DNA of 64,000 nucleotides, taken from contig NZ_KQ949075.1 of NCBI RefSeq assembly GCF_001514305.1, positions 407,443 through 471,442 on the forward strand. The letters run 5' to 3'. Under the pieces are notes generated by a model, which saw only the letters and a program-made list of their open reading frames with translations, was not told the origin of the DNA and did no database searches. Made by a program: the position numbers and the translations under genes. Shown here piece after piece: positions 35,197 through 43,663 of this stretch. How positions within the stretch are numbered: position 1 is the stretch's first letter; the number at the start of each line of letters is the position of its first letter. Origin of the DNA: Streptomyces dysideae. Lineage in GTDB: Bacteria; Actinomycetota; Actinomycetes; Streptomycetales; Streptomycetaceae.

Positions 35197-36369
35197 ATGG
35201 ATCCCGCCGACGGCCTCATCGACCACCCGTACGACGTCTACCGGCGCCTGCGTGAGACCGCGCCGGTGCACCGCATCGCCGGCACCGACGGCCGGCCCGC
35301 CTGGCTCGTGACCCGGTACGACGACGTGCGCGAGGCCCTCGCCGACCCACGGCTGTCGCTGGACAAGAGCCGTGCGAAGGAGGGCAACTACAAGGGCTTC
35401 GCCCTGCCACCGGCTCTCGACGCCAACCTCCTCAACATGGACCCGCCCGACCACACCCGCATCCGCCGCCTGGTCGTCCGCGCCTTCACTCCACGCCGGG
35501 TCGAACAACTCCGTACGCCCATCCGCCGGACCGCCGATCATCTCCTCGACGCCCTCGGCCCGCAGGGCACCACCGACCTGATCGCCTCCTACGCCGCGCC
35601 GCTGCCCATCACCGTCATCTGCGACCTCCTCGGCGTCCCGGAGCGGCACCGGCGTGACTTCCGGGTCTGGACCGACACCCTCGTCGCCCCCGACCCCACC
35701 CGCCCGCGGGCCGCCAAGGAGGCGGTTGCGGCGATGCTCGGCTTCTTCACCGAACTCCTCGCGGACAAGCGCGAGGCGCCCGCCGACGACCTGCTCTCCG
35801 ACCTGATCGCGGTACGGGACGAGGGCGACCGGCTCGGCGAGGACGAGCTGATGTCCCTCGCCTTCCTCATCCTCTTCGCCGGATACGAGAACACCGTCCA
35901 GCTCATCGGGAACGCGGTCCTCGCCCTCCTGGAGCACCCCGAGCAGCTCGCCCAGCTGCGCAAGGAGCCGTCCCGACTGCCCAGCGCCGTCGAGGAGTTC
36001 GCCCGCTACGAAGGCCCTGCCCTGCTCGCCATCCGCCGCTTCCCCACCAAGGACGTGACCATCGGAGGTGTCACCGTCCCCGCCGGCGAGACCGTCCTGC
36101 TCTCCCCGTCCGCCGCCAACCGCGACCCCGCCCGCTACCCCGACCCCGACCGCCTCGACCTCGACCGCGACACCTCCGGCCATCTGGCGCTCGGTCACGG
36201 CATCCACTACTGCCTCGGTGCGCCGCTGGCCCGAGCCGAGACCGAGATCGCCCTGGCCGCGCTGCTGGAGCGGTTCCCGGATCTCGTGCTCGGCGAGAGC
36301 GACGTACGGTGGCGTCCGTCCGTACGCGCTCGTGGCCTGCTCGCGCTCCCGGTGACGTACTCCCAGTGA
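35197..36369 (+). CDS. Cytochrome P450
   Basis: A 390-residue soluble bacterial P450. The haem-binding loop is LGHGIHYCLGAPLAR (Cys ligand; Leu replaces the usual Phe at its start), the ExxR motif is in SAVEEFARYEGP and the I-helix oxygen-binding segment is FAGYENTV with Asn in place of the more usual Thr-preceding acid arrangement. NLLNMDPPDHTRIRRLV is the conserved C-helix. It presumably hydroxylates an unknown small molecule using external ferredoxin and reductase, neither of which is nearby. It starts 10 bases after the amidohydrolase stop. Confidence 0.93.
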   Translation: MDPADGLIDHPYDVYRRLRETAPVHRIAGTDGRPAWLVTRYDDVREALADPRLSLDKSRAKEGNYKGFALPPALDANLLNMDPPDHTRIRRLVVRAFTPRRVEQLRTPIRRTADHLLDALGPQGTTDLIASYAAPLPITVICDLLGVPERHRRDFRVWTDTLVAPDPTRPRAAKEAVAAMLGFFTELLADKREAPADDLLSDLIAVRDEGDRLGEDELMSLAFLILFAGYENTVQLIGNAVLALLEHPEQLAQLRKEPSRLPSAVEEFARYEGPALLAIRRFPTKDVTIGGVTVPAGETVLLSPSAANRDPARYPDPDRLDLDRDTSGHLALGHGIHYCLGAPLARAETEIALAALLERFPDLVLGESDVRWRPSVRARGLLALPVTYSQ

Positions 36370-36474
36370 AGTGCCCCCGGTGACAGGCGCCGAAAGATCT
36401 TCCCGAACCGGCGATGAGTTCCGCGCCCGTGCTCCAGTCACCACCAGAACGGACCACTGGAGCAGGAGGGACCC

Positions 36475-37162
36475 ATGTCGCTTCCGGAGATCGTCTCGCG
36501 TCGGCAATGGCGCGCGGCACGCGAGGAGTTACTGGCCAAGGAGAAGGCGGCCACACGCGCGTGACGCGCTCAACGCCGAGCGGCGTGGGCTGCCCATGGT
36601 CGAGGTCGACGCGGAGTACGTCTTCGAGGGCGGCGACGGGAAGGCCACGCTGCTCGACCTGTTCGAGGGGCGGCACCAACTCGTCGTCCACCACTTCATG
36701 TTCGCCCCCGAGTGGGACACGGGCTGCCGCAGCTGCTCGGCGTTCCTGGACCAGATCGGGCACCTGGCCCATCTGGAGGCACGCGGCACCACGTTCGCGG
36801 CCGTGTCCCGGGCGTCGTATCCGAAGATCCTGCCGTTCAAGGCGCGCATGGGCTGGACCGTGCCCTGGTACTCGTCCTACGGCAGTGATTTCAACCACGA
36901 CTTCGAGGTGACCCTGGAGTACGAGGGCGAACCCGTCGAGCGGCCGGGCATCAACTGTTTCCTGCGCGACCACGACCGGGTGTTCCACACCTACTCGACC
37001 TACGAGCGCGGCCTCGACGGGCTGGGTTCGACCACCAGCTTCCTGGACCTGACGGCACTGGGGCGGCAGGAGGAGTGGGAGAGGCCCGAGGGGCGCGCGT
37101 CGGCCCTCGGGGCGCCTGCGGGGAGCGAACGCATCCGGTATCACGACGAGTACGAGGAGTGA
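36475..37162 (+). pseudogene. DUF899 thioredoxin-like protein, frameshifted
   Basis: A DUF899-family gene. The ATG at 36475, after AGGAGGGA, opens MSLPEIVSRRQWRAAREELL and reaches a TGA at 36562. The family continues in another frame as RDALNAERRGLPMVEVDAEYVF, then FMFAPEWDTGCRSCSAFLDQ (CxxC) and GINCFLRDHDRVFHTYSTY to the stop at 37162. The break lies in a CGCGCG run (36555-36561): two more bases (CG) would restore the frame. So it is a recent loss, a strand-slippage phase variant, or a consensus error. Family members are thought to be thioredoxin-like; role unknown. Confidence 0.8.
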
Positions 37163-37317
37163 CGCGGAGAGTGACCTTAAACGGACAAATGCCGAGAGTC
37201 TGCTCACACTCCGCGGTGGACGAGTGTCAACTACGTCTCAGTACCGTCACTTGGCGAGGCGTTCACCCCGTCGTTGGCGTTTAACTCATTGAGTACAGCG
37301 CTACATGGAGGTGCACG

Positions 37318-37500
37318 GTGAACGGGCGAACGGTGCTCATGCGCTTTCCCGCAGGCGGACCGCGCGGATCGTGGCCGGCGGAGGAGTTCGCGCAGGCGCG
37401 GCGGCAGGAAGGGCTGCCCGCCGAGGTCGTCATGGACCTCGCGACGGACGCGTTCCTGGTGATCGTGCGCGGCGACGTGACCGTGGACGCGGCGGCCTGA
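37318..37500 (+). CDS. Small hypothetical protein
   Basis: A 60-residue acidic/hydrophobic protein starting at GTG 37318 with GGAGGTG seven bases before it. Visible: NGRTVLMRFPAGGPRGSWPAEEF, then RRQEGLPAEVVMDLATDAFLVIV. The codon third positions are strongly G/C and the ribosome site is excellent, supporting a real gene. It converges with the ABC transporter gene, two bases away. No known domain; it could be a small regulatory or partner protein. Confidence 0.6.
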   Translation: MNGRTVLMRFPAGGPRGSWPAEEFAQARRQEGLPAEVVMDLATDAFLVIVRGDVTVDAAA

Positions 37501-37502
37501 GC

Positions 37503-39446
37503 TCAGCCGGCCTTCGGCGCCGGCACCCGTGTCGTGAACTGTTCCGCCTGGAGCGAGTACAGCTCCGCGTAGACGCCACCGGTGGCCAGCAGCTCGTCGG
37601 GCGTACCGGACTCGACGAGCCGGCCCTGGTCCAGGACGTGCACCAGATCGGCGTGGCGTACGGACGCCAGCCGGTGGGTGATGAGGACAACGGTCTGCCC
37701 CGCGGAGGCCAGGGCGCGGATCTTCTCGAAGACCTCCAGCTCGGCCCGGGCGTCCAGGGCGGCCGTCGGCTCGTCCACGATCAGGATGCGGCCGCGCCGG
37801 TAGGCGGCCCGCGCGATGCCGAGCCGCTGCCACTGGCCGCCGGACAGCTCGTGCCCGCCGTTGAACTGGCGGGCCAGCAGGGTGTCCAGGCCACGCGGCA
37901 GGTCGGCCACCACGTCCTCGGCACCGGCCTCGGCGAGCGAGGCGGTCATACGGTCCTCGGTGAGGGGAGCCGAGGAACGGCCGACGGCCACGTTCACGCG
38001 CGCGGTGAACGGCCAGCGCTTGAAGTCCTGCGCCACCATCGCGATGCGTTCGGCCAGCTGGCGCCGGTCGGCGGTCGCCGCGTCGACGCCGTCCCACAGG
38101 ACGCGGCCCCGGTCCGGGGTGTAGAGGCCGGCGAGCAGCTTGACCAGGGTCGTCTTGCCCGAGCCGTTCTCCCCGACCAGCGCGACGATGCGGCCCAGGG
38201 GGAGCGTGAGGGTGACGTCGTCCAGGGCGGGGCGGGCGGCCTCGCCCGGGTAGCTGAACGTGACGTTCTCGAAGCGGATCTCCCGGGGATCCTCGGGCAG
38301 CGGTTCCCCGCCGACCGGGATCGCCCGTTCGGCCGCCTCGACGTACAGGCGTTGCAGATCGCCCACGAACAGGGCCTCCTCGTGGAGCTGGTTGACCTCA
38401 AGGACGAGACTGTCCAGGCTCGAGGAGCCCGTCCGGATCGCGATCACGGCCGTACCGGCCACCGCCAGTGCCATCGCGCCCGCGAGCAGCAGCCCGCCGA
38501 GCGTCGCGTACGTCGCCACCGTCGCGATCCCGGTCCAGGCCGCCGCGATCAGGCCGGTCCGGGCCGCGAGCCGGGCCAGCCGCTCCTGCTCCGCCTCCGC
38601 CGTCTCCGACATCGCCCGGTAGTGCCGCAGCAGGAACGGGCCGACACCGTGCACGCGGATCTCGGGCGCGGCCGCCGGTTCGGTCAGCAGGCCGCTGATC
38701 AGATGGCCGGCGCGGGCGTGCTGCACCCAGGTGTGGAAGGACTCGTAGCGGCGCCGTGCGATGGTCAGGGCGCTCCAGGCGCTGGGCAGGGTCATCGTGG
38801 CGAGGAGGGGGAGCAGCGCCGGGTGCAGCACGGTCAGCACGCCCGCCGCCGCGATCAGTGAGATCGACGCGTTCACCACCCGGGTGCTGTACACGATCAT
38901 GCGCCGGGCGGACGAGGCGCCGTACTGCGCGGTGTCCAGCAGCTTGTGGAAGGCGTGGTCCTCGATCGCGGCCAGCTCCACGGCCGCCGCCCGCTCCAGA
39001 TACAGCTCCGTCGCCACCCGCTCCACCTTGGGCTCCAGACGCCCGGTGGCATACGTCGACGCCGCCCGCAGCAGCGCCGCGACCAGCATCACCGCGGCCA
39101 TCGTGGCCAGCGCGGGGACGGCGCCGCGCAGCCGGTCCGCCAGTACGCCGCCGCCGATCAGCCGGCCCAGCACGCTGTTCACCGCCAGCAGGCTCACCGC
39201 CTGGGCCAGGCCCCGGCCCACCTCGGCCGCCAGCACCACCCGGGCCGCACCCCGGTCGGCCTGCCAGGCGAGCCGGAAGGCGGACGCCAGCAGGGCCGGC
39301 AGCCGGGTCACCATGGCCCGGAAGTTCAGCTCCAGGAAGGCGTCCCGGTGCTGGTTCCACCCCATGTCGTAGCGCAACGGGCCACCGAAGAGCAGCTGCT
39401 CCGACTCGGACACCTCGGGCTCGCCCGCGTCGTGCTTCTTTCCCAC
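37503..39446 (-). CDS. ABC exporter, fused permease and ATPase
   Basis: A 647-residue half-transporter: about six membrane helices in residues 60-340 and a C-terminal nucleotide-binding domain (about 390-640) with Walker A GENGSGKTT, Q-loop VAQDFKRW, signature LSGGQWQR, Walker B ILIVDEPTAALD and H-loop ITHRLAS. It resembles the Streptomyces ABC transporters that work as dimers to export lipids, peptides or drugs. The GTG at 39446 follows GGGGGAGA; the frame is open further upstream with no signal. No partner gene is adjacent. Substrate unknown. Confidence 0.9.
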   Translation of the reverse strand: MGKKHDAGEPEVSESEQLLFGGPLRYDMGWNQHRDAFLELNFRAMVTRLPALLASAFRLAWQADRGAARVVLAAEVGRGLAQAVSLLAVNSVLGRLIGGGVLADRLRGAVPALATMAAVMLVAALLRAASTYATGRLEPKVERVATELYLERAAAVELAAIEDHAFHKLLDTAQYGASSARRMIVYSTRVVNASISLIAAAGVLTVLHPALLPLLATMTLPSAWSALTIARRRYESFHTWVQHARAGHLISGLLTEPAAAPEIRVHGVGPFLLRHYRAMSETAEAEQERLARLAARTGLIAAAWTGIATVATYATLGGLLLAGAMALAVAGTAVIAIRTGSSSLDSLVLEVNQLHEEALFVGDLQRLYVEAAERAIPVGGEPLPEDPREIRFENVTFSYPGEAARPALDDVTLTLPLGRIVALVGENGSGKTTLVKLLAGLYTPDRGRVLWDGVDAATADRRQLAERIAMVAQDFKRWPFTARVNVAVGRSSAPLTEDRMTASLAEAGAEDVVADLPRGLDTLLARQFNGGHELSGGQWQRLGIARAAYRRGRILIVDEPTAALDARAELEVFEKIRALASAGQTVVLITHRLASVRHADLVHVLDQGRLVESGTPDELLATGGVYAELYSLQAEQFTTRVPAPKAG

Positions 39447-39572
39447 CGTCGATCTCCCCCGATCGCCAATCCCGGACGGACGGCCACTATCGCGGGGCGG
39501 ACGGCTTCGGGGCAGGGCGTGAGTCGGGGAGGGTGATACGCGCGGGCGCACACCCGGGGCTTTGCGCGGCGC

Positions 39573-40001
39573 TTACGCGCTGACCTGCCGCGACCAGGAG
39601 GGTGTGGTGCCCGTGACCCGGCACAGCGCCAGATAGAGCGGAATCGGCGGCGTGTAGGGCAGCGTGCCGTCCGGCCGGTGGATCAGGCGCGGGATGTCGG
39701 GGACGAGCGCCCCCGTGGCGTACTGCGTGGGCGCCGGCCACTCCAGCGCGTAGTCGGAGTCGGACGGAACGATCCACCACCAGTGCGTGTCATCGGCGTA
39801 GACACATCCCACCCGGGGCAGCCGGGGCAGGACCAGCGGCCCGAATCGGGCGGGCATCGCCACCGCGTCGCAGCCCAGGGGAGCCGTCATACCGTCCGGG
39901 ACCGCCAGCCGCCGGGGTGTTCCCGGGGTGCGCAGCCCGCGGCCCAGACGGACCAGGGTGTCCAGGCTCAGAACCTGGCCGCCGCCGGACGCGGCGCTCA
40001 C
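39573..40001 (-). CDS. Hypothetical protein coupled to the ATPase gene
   Basis: A 142-residue soluble protein, VSAASGGGQVLSLDTLVRLG at the start, with a Trp-rich segment DTHWWWIVPSDSDYALEWP and the end PLYLALCRVTGTTPSW. Its GTG overlaps the TGA of the HATPase gene upstream (GTGA), so it is translated together with it. Similar pairs of a small ATPase and such a protein occur in Streptomyces, but I know no function. It may be a partner or target of the ATPase. Confidence 0.7.
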   Translation of the reverse strand: MSAASGGGQVLSLDTLVRLGRGLRTPGTPRRLAVPDGMTAPLGCDAVAMPARFGPLVLPRLPRVGCVYADDTHWWWIVPSDSDYALEWPAPTQYATGALVPDIPRLIHRPDGTLPYTPPIPLYLALCRVTGTTPSWSRQVSA

Positions 40002-40600
40002 CGGGTGCCCTCCACGCGGTGGTGGCCCTCCGGCTCGCCACCCGAGCCGCCGGCCGGGCCCGGTTTCGGGCGGGAACCCCAGCCCAGATCGCCGTACGGG
40101 ACCGCGGCGCGGGGCAGCTCGGCCCAGACCAGTAGGCCGGGACCGTGCTGGAGGGCGCCCCAGGCGTGGCACAGGGCGTCGACGAGGAGCAGTCCCCTCC
40201 CACGCTCCTCCTCGGACCGCGGCCCGGACGGGTGCGGCCCACCCAGCTCGCCCGGCGCGCAGCCCTCGTCGCGCACCGCTATTCGCAGCAGGTCGGCGCC
40301 GTCGTGCAGCTCGCAGACGATATGGCTGCTCGCGGTGTGCACGATGGCGTTGGTGACCAGCTCGGAGACCACCAGGGCCGCCGAGTCGCAGGTGTCCTCA
40401 CACACCGACCAGCCGTTCAGCCGCGCCCTTGTCAGGCGTCTGGCCTGCGCGGGAGAACCCGGATGGGCAGCCAGTTCGAAGCGGAACCGGCGCTCGGCAG
40501 CGGACGCCCTCAGGGGGCCTGCTCCCGTGGCGGCACCGAGGCCGGAGCGGCCTGCGGCGGCGTCTGTTCCTAAGGGCGCGGGCGGAATCACGCTTGCCAC
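39998..40600 (-). CDS. RsbW-like HATPase (anti-sigma/regulatory ATPase family)
   Basis: A 200-residue GHKL ATPase of the small Streptomyces regulatory kind. N box SELVTNAIVHTASS, G1 box VRDEGCAP, G2 region RGRGLLLVDALCHAWG are visible within about residues 40-160; the ends are disordered and proline/glycine-rich. Such proteins may phosphorylate or bind anti-sigma antagonists. The GTG at 40600 is preferred because the protein then begins VASVIPPAPLG; a TTG at 40627 is possible. It is divergent from an XRE regulator plus DUF397 gene, the arrangement of whiJ/abaA-type developmental loci. Confidence 0.85.
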   Translation of the reverse strand: MASVIPPAPLGTDAAAGRSGLGAATGAGPLRASAAERRFRFELAAHPGSPAQARRLTRARLNGWSVCEDTCDSAALVVSELVTNAIVHTASSHIVCELHDGADLLRIAVRDEGCAPGELGGPHPSGPRSEEERGRGLLLVDALCHAWGALQHGPGLLVWAELPRAAVPYGDLGWGSRPKPGPAGGSGGEPEGHHRVEGTR

Positions 40601-40616
40601 TATCGCCCCGCCGTGA

Positions 40617-40652
40617 ACACTTGGCAAGTGTCACTCTGAAAATTGCAGAGTG
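40617..40652. promoter_or_regulatory. Two adjacent inverted repeats in the divergent control region
   Basis: ACACTTGGCAAGTGT (40617-40631) is a perfect 7-1-7 inverted repeat, followed without a gap by CACTCTG-AAAATTG-CAGAGTG (40632-40652). Both lie just upstream of the ATPase start and 174 bases before the XRE gene; they are candidate operators for that regulator. Confidence 0.6.
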
Positions 40653-40825
40653 CCGTGTGATGCCGTGGAAGGCCGTGGCACACTGCTCGCAACAGCACGT
40701 GCAGCGGCGCCAGTTGAGATCGACGGAGATCCACCCAGATCTTCGAATAGGTCTTCGAATGGCGCCGTAGGGCTGTCGGGAATCCTTGGTGACCGGGCTG
40801 TCAGGACTCTTATGGGAGGTGGAGC

Positions 40826-41686
40826 GTGAGCGAGCCGCGGTCCGCGCCGACGGTCGGTCAGGTCGTCCTCGGCCGACGCCTCCTCGACCTGCGCGAACGT
40901 GCCGGTCTCAAGCGTGAGGAGGCCGCCCGCATCCTGCGCGTCGCCCCCGCCACGGTCCGCCGTATGGAGATGGCCGAGGTCGCGCTCAAGATCCCGTACC
41001 TCCAGATGCTCCTGAAGGCCTACGGCGTCTGCGACGACGAGGCCTACGCCTTCGTCCAACTCGCCGAGGACGCCAACAAACCCGGCTGGTGGCAGCGGTT
41101 CCACGACATCCTGCCGGGCTGGTTCTCGATGTACGTCAGCCTGGAGGGCGCGGCCGCCCTGATCCGGTCGTACGAGCCGCACTTCGTGCCCGGTCTGCTG
41201 CAGACCGAGGACTACGCGCGCGGAGTGCTGAAGTCGGGCGCCATCGGCCAGACCGAGCCCGAGGACATCGAGGGTCATGTCGCGCTGCGCATGCAGCGCC
41301 AGGAACTGCTCACCCGTCAGGACGCGCCCCGCCTTTGGGTCGTGATGGACGAGACCGTGCTGCGCCGCCAGGTCGGCGGCCCGGAGGTGATGCGTGCCCA
41401 GATCGACCGACTGCTCGAGGCCACGAAGCTGCCCAACGTGACGCTGCAGGTGGCCCCGTTCGGCAACGGGCCGCACCCCGGCACGTACGGGCCCTTCGTG
41501 CTGTTCCGATTTGCCATGTCAGAACTGCCGGACATGGTCTACAGCGAGTACCTGACCGGCGCCGTCTACCTGGACGCGCGCAGCGAGGTGGCGACCCACC
41601 TCGAGGTCATGGACCGCATGGCGGCGCAGGCCGCTACGGCACATCGCACGAAGGAGATCCTCAAGGATCTCCGCAAGGAGCTGTGA
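40826..41686 (+). CDS. XRE-family regulator with DUF5753 (WhiJ/Scr1-like)
   Basis: A 286-residue regulator: helix-turn-helix at about 14-70 (LRERAGLKREEAARILRVAPATVRRMEMAEVALK) and the DUF5753 domain from about 95 (WFSMYVSLEGAAALIRSYEPHFVPGLLQTEDYAR...FRFAMSELPDMVYSEYLTGAVYLD). These proteins act with small DUF397 proteins in Streptomyces development and, in the Scr1/Scr2 pair, as a toxin-antitoxin-like set. GTG start at 40826 after GGGAGGTGGA. It is followed directly (TGA then ATG) by the DUF397 gene. Confidence 0.92.
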   Translation: MSEPRSAPTVGQVVLGRRLLDLRERAGLKREEAARILRVAPATVRRMEMAEVALKIPYLQMLLKAYGVCDDEAYAFVQLAEDANKPGWWQRFHDILPGWFSMYVSLEGAAALIRSYEPHFVPGLLQTEDYARGVLKSGAIGQTEPEDIEGHVALRMQRQELLTRQDAPRLWVVMDETVLRRQVGGPEVMRAQIDRLLEATKLPNVTLQVAPFGNGPHPGTYGPFVLFRFAMSELPDMVYSEYLTGAVYLDARSEVATHLEVMDRMAAQAATAHRTKEILKDLRKEL

Positions 41687-41941
41687 ATGGATCGCATCAA
41701 GCCGCGCAAACAGGTCTACAACGGTATGCCCGCGCGGGACTTGGGCAGCGAAGGCTGGCACAAACCGTGGAGCGGCGGCAACGGCGGCAACTGCCTGGAG
41801 GCGATGAAGCTCGCCGACGGCCGGATCGCCGTCCGCCAGTCGACCGACCCGGACGGACCGGCCCTGATCTACACCACCGACGAGATGACCGCGTTCATCC
41901 AAGGCGCCAAGGCGGGGGAGGCCGACTTCCTCCTGTCCTGA
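41687..41941 (+). CDS. DUF397 domain protein
   Basis: An 84-residue DUF397 protein: SEGWHKPWSGGNGGNCLEAMKLADGRIAVRQSTDPDGPALIYTTDE contains the family core, NCLE and VRQSTDPDGP being diagnostic. Its ATG abuts the TGA of the regulator gene. DUF397 proteins bind their cognate XRE partner and, in some cases, act as toxins or effectors; here the pair with the divergent ATPase suggests one regulatory module. Confidence 0.92.
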   Translation: MDRIKPRKQVYNGMPARDLGSEGWHKPWSGGNGGNCLEAMKLADGRIAVRQSTDPDGPALIYTTDEMTAFIQGAKAGEADFLLS

Positions 41942-42019
41942 CGTGTTGCTCTTTTCTCTCGCTCAACTCTCTTAACTTGGTGCTGAATTGATTACTCATT
42001 GTGTCTTACGGAGTGCCTC

Positions 42020-42808
42020 ATGACCGCGATCGACACCAGCAGGCCCCATCCCGCGCGGATGTACGACTGGTACCTCGGTGGCAAGGACAACTACCCCGTC
42101 GACGAGGCCATGGGGCGCCAGATGCTCGCCCTCGACCCGCGGGTCCCCGTGATGGCGCGGGTCAACCGCGCCTTCATGCACCGGGCCACCCGCTGGCTCG
42201 CCCGGCAGGGCGTACGGCAGTTCCTGGACATCGGCACGGGCATCCCCACCGAGCCGAACCTCCATCAGGTCGCCCAGGAGACCGCGTCCGACGCGCGTGT
42301 CGTCTACTGCGACAACGACCCCATCGTGCTGGCTCACGCGGCGGCCCTGCTGCGCGGCACGGACGAGGGGGCGACCGAGTATCTGCAGGCCGACGTGCGG
42401 GACCCCGCCGCCATCGTCGAAGGCGCGCGGAAGGTCCTGGACTTCGGCCGGCCGGTGGCACTCTCGCTCATCGCGCTGCTGCACTTCGTCCCCGACGAGG
42501 ACGGCGCGCACGAGCTGGTCGGCCGGCTGCTGTCCGAACTTCCGTCCGGCAGCTACCTGGTGATGAGTCACGCGACCGCCGACTTCACCCCCGAGGAGTC
42601 GAAGGCGGCGACCGAGAAGCTCAGGGCGGCGGGCGTCACCCTGGCGTTGCGCTCCCGCGCCGACTTCACCCGCTTCTACGCCGGCCTCGAACTCGTCGAG
42701 CCCGGCGTCGAGGTGCCGCACCGGTGGCACCCCGAGCTGGGAGAGGCGGTACCCGGGCAGGACGACGGGGTCATTCCCGGGTACGGGGCGGTGGGGCGGA
42801 AGCCCTGA
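42020..42808 (+). CDS. SAM-dependent methyltransferase (PF04672 family)
   Basis: A 262-residue protein of the actinobacterial S-adenosyl methyltransferase family PF04672, recognised by the start PHPARMYDWYLGGKDNYPVD and by motif I FLDIGTGIPTEPNLHQ, VVYCDNDPIVLAHA, and LIALLHFVPDEDGA. The ATG at 42020 follows ACGGAG. These genes are numerous in Streptomyces; targets are mostly unknown. The upstream 78 bases are unusually A+T-rich for the genome (CTCTTAACTTGGTGCTGAATTG) and probably hold its promoter. Confidence 0.9.
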   Translation: MTAIDTSRPHPARMYDWYLGGKDNYPVDEAMGRQMLALDPRVPVMARVNRAFMHRATRWLARQGVRQFLDIGTGIPTEPNLHQVAQETASDARVVYCDNDPIVLAHAAALLRGTDEGATEYLQADVRDPAAIVEGARKVLDFGRPVALSLIALLHFVPDEDGAHELVGRLLSELPSGSYLVMSHATADFTPEESKAATEKLRAAGVTLALRSRADFTRFYAGLELVEPGVEVPHRWHPELGEAVPGQDDGVIPGYGAVGRKP

Positions 42809-42830
42809 CCAACTCGCTTGCGGTCAGGGC
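42802..42830 (+). terminator. Hairpin at the methyltransferase stop
   Basis: GCCCTGACC (42802-42810), 11-base loop, GGTCAGGGC (42822-42830); the left arm contains the stop codon. A related sequence (TGACCAACTGGCTTACAGCCAGG) follows at about 42846-42868, at the end of the next minus-strand gene fragment. Confidence 0.6.
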
Positions 42831-42858
42831 CCTGTGTTCCGGTGCGTGACCAACTGGC

Positions 42859-43220
42859 TTACAGCCAGGACCACATGCGCCGGGGCGCGTCCACCAGGCG
42901 GCTGACGGCCACCACCGGGAGCGGCGGCTGCTCGGCCTTGCTGGGGCTGAGGTTCAGCCCGTAGTAGATCTGCTCGATCGACGGCGGTCCGACCGCGAGG
43001 TTGCGCCGGACCGCTGCCGACGACGACTGTTCCCCGATCTGTACCAGATAGGCGGCCGCCATCGTGCCCGTACGGCCGACTCCTGCACCGCAGTGCACGA
43101 ACACCTTGCCGTCCGCGCCGCCGACGGCGCTCAGCAACTGCTGCACCTGCGCGGGCTTGGGCGTCTGCCCGTCCCGGATGGGCAGCCGTACGACCTTCAG
43201 CCCCCTGCGATAGGTTGCGA
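42859..43220 (-). pseudogene. 5'-truncated dual-specificity/tyrosine phosphatase
   Basis: The C-terminal half of a dual-specificity phosphatase is clear: VKVVRLPIRDGQTPKPAQ, the active-site loop VHCGAGVGRTGTMAAAYLV (CX5R), NLAVGPPSIEQIYYGL and an end rich in RLVDAPRRMW. Upstream of about 43220 the frame stays open to 43389 but the sequence no longer resembles a phosphatase and no start codon precedes VVRLP, so the usual N-terminal general-acid region is missing. I take it as a truncated remnant. It abuts another truncated gene on the opposite strand. Confidence 0.65.
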
Positions 43221-43331
43221 CTGTCGCGGCAGGACATTGCCGGCGGGACAACACCGCGTCTGCGGTCGAGTGTCCGTGAACCTCAACCGCCAGGGTTGGA
43301 ATCGCTCCCGTTGAGGGGGCGAGGATGTCAA

Positions 43332-43634
43332 ATGCACACCAACGACGCACGGCGTGCGCAAGGTGGGCAAGAGAGAGGACCGTCTGCACAGAGGTCCCGT
43401 CGGGTGCGAGGCCGCTGCTCCTTAACTGAGAAGGAACAGGCGGCCCTCGCCCTCGCGGAGGCGGTGACCCTGGTGGCCGACGACGGCGTCCCGGACGACG
43501 TCTACACGGAGGCCGCGACCCACTTCGAGGAACGGGAACTGGCGCACGTACTGTCCCTGATCCTCACGATCAACACGTGGAACCCCGTGGCACTGGCAAC
43601 GGCCAAGGTGGCGGGGACGGACGAGCGACGCTAG
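43332..43634 (+). pseudogene. Truncated AhpD/CMD-like fragment
   Basis: The part LTEKEQAALALAEAVTLVAD...YTEAATHFEERELAHVLSLILTINTWNPVALA is the C-terminal half of a carboxymuconolactone decarboxylase (AhpD-like) protein. The preceding MHTNDARRA fits the conserved region just after the usual CxxC, but the CxxC itself is absent and the intervening residues are in a different frame (GKREDRLH). So the gene lacks its 5' part and has frame changes. The loss of the redox Cys pair means it cannot be an active peroxidase-type protein. Confidence 0.65.
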
Positions 43635-43663
43635 CGGCGGGGCCGTCCCATCGACGACGCCGA

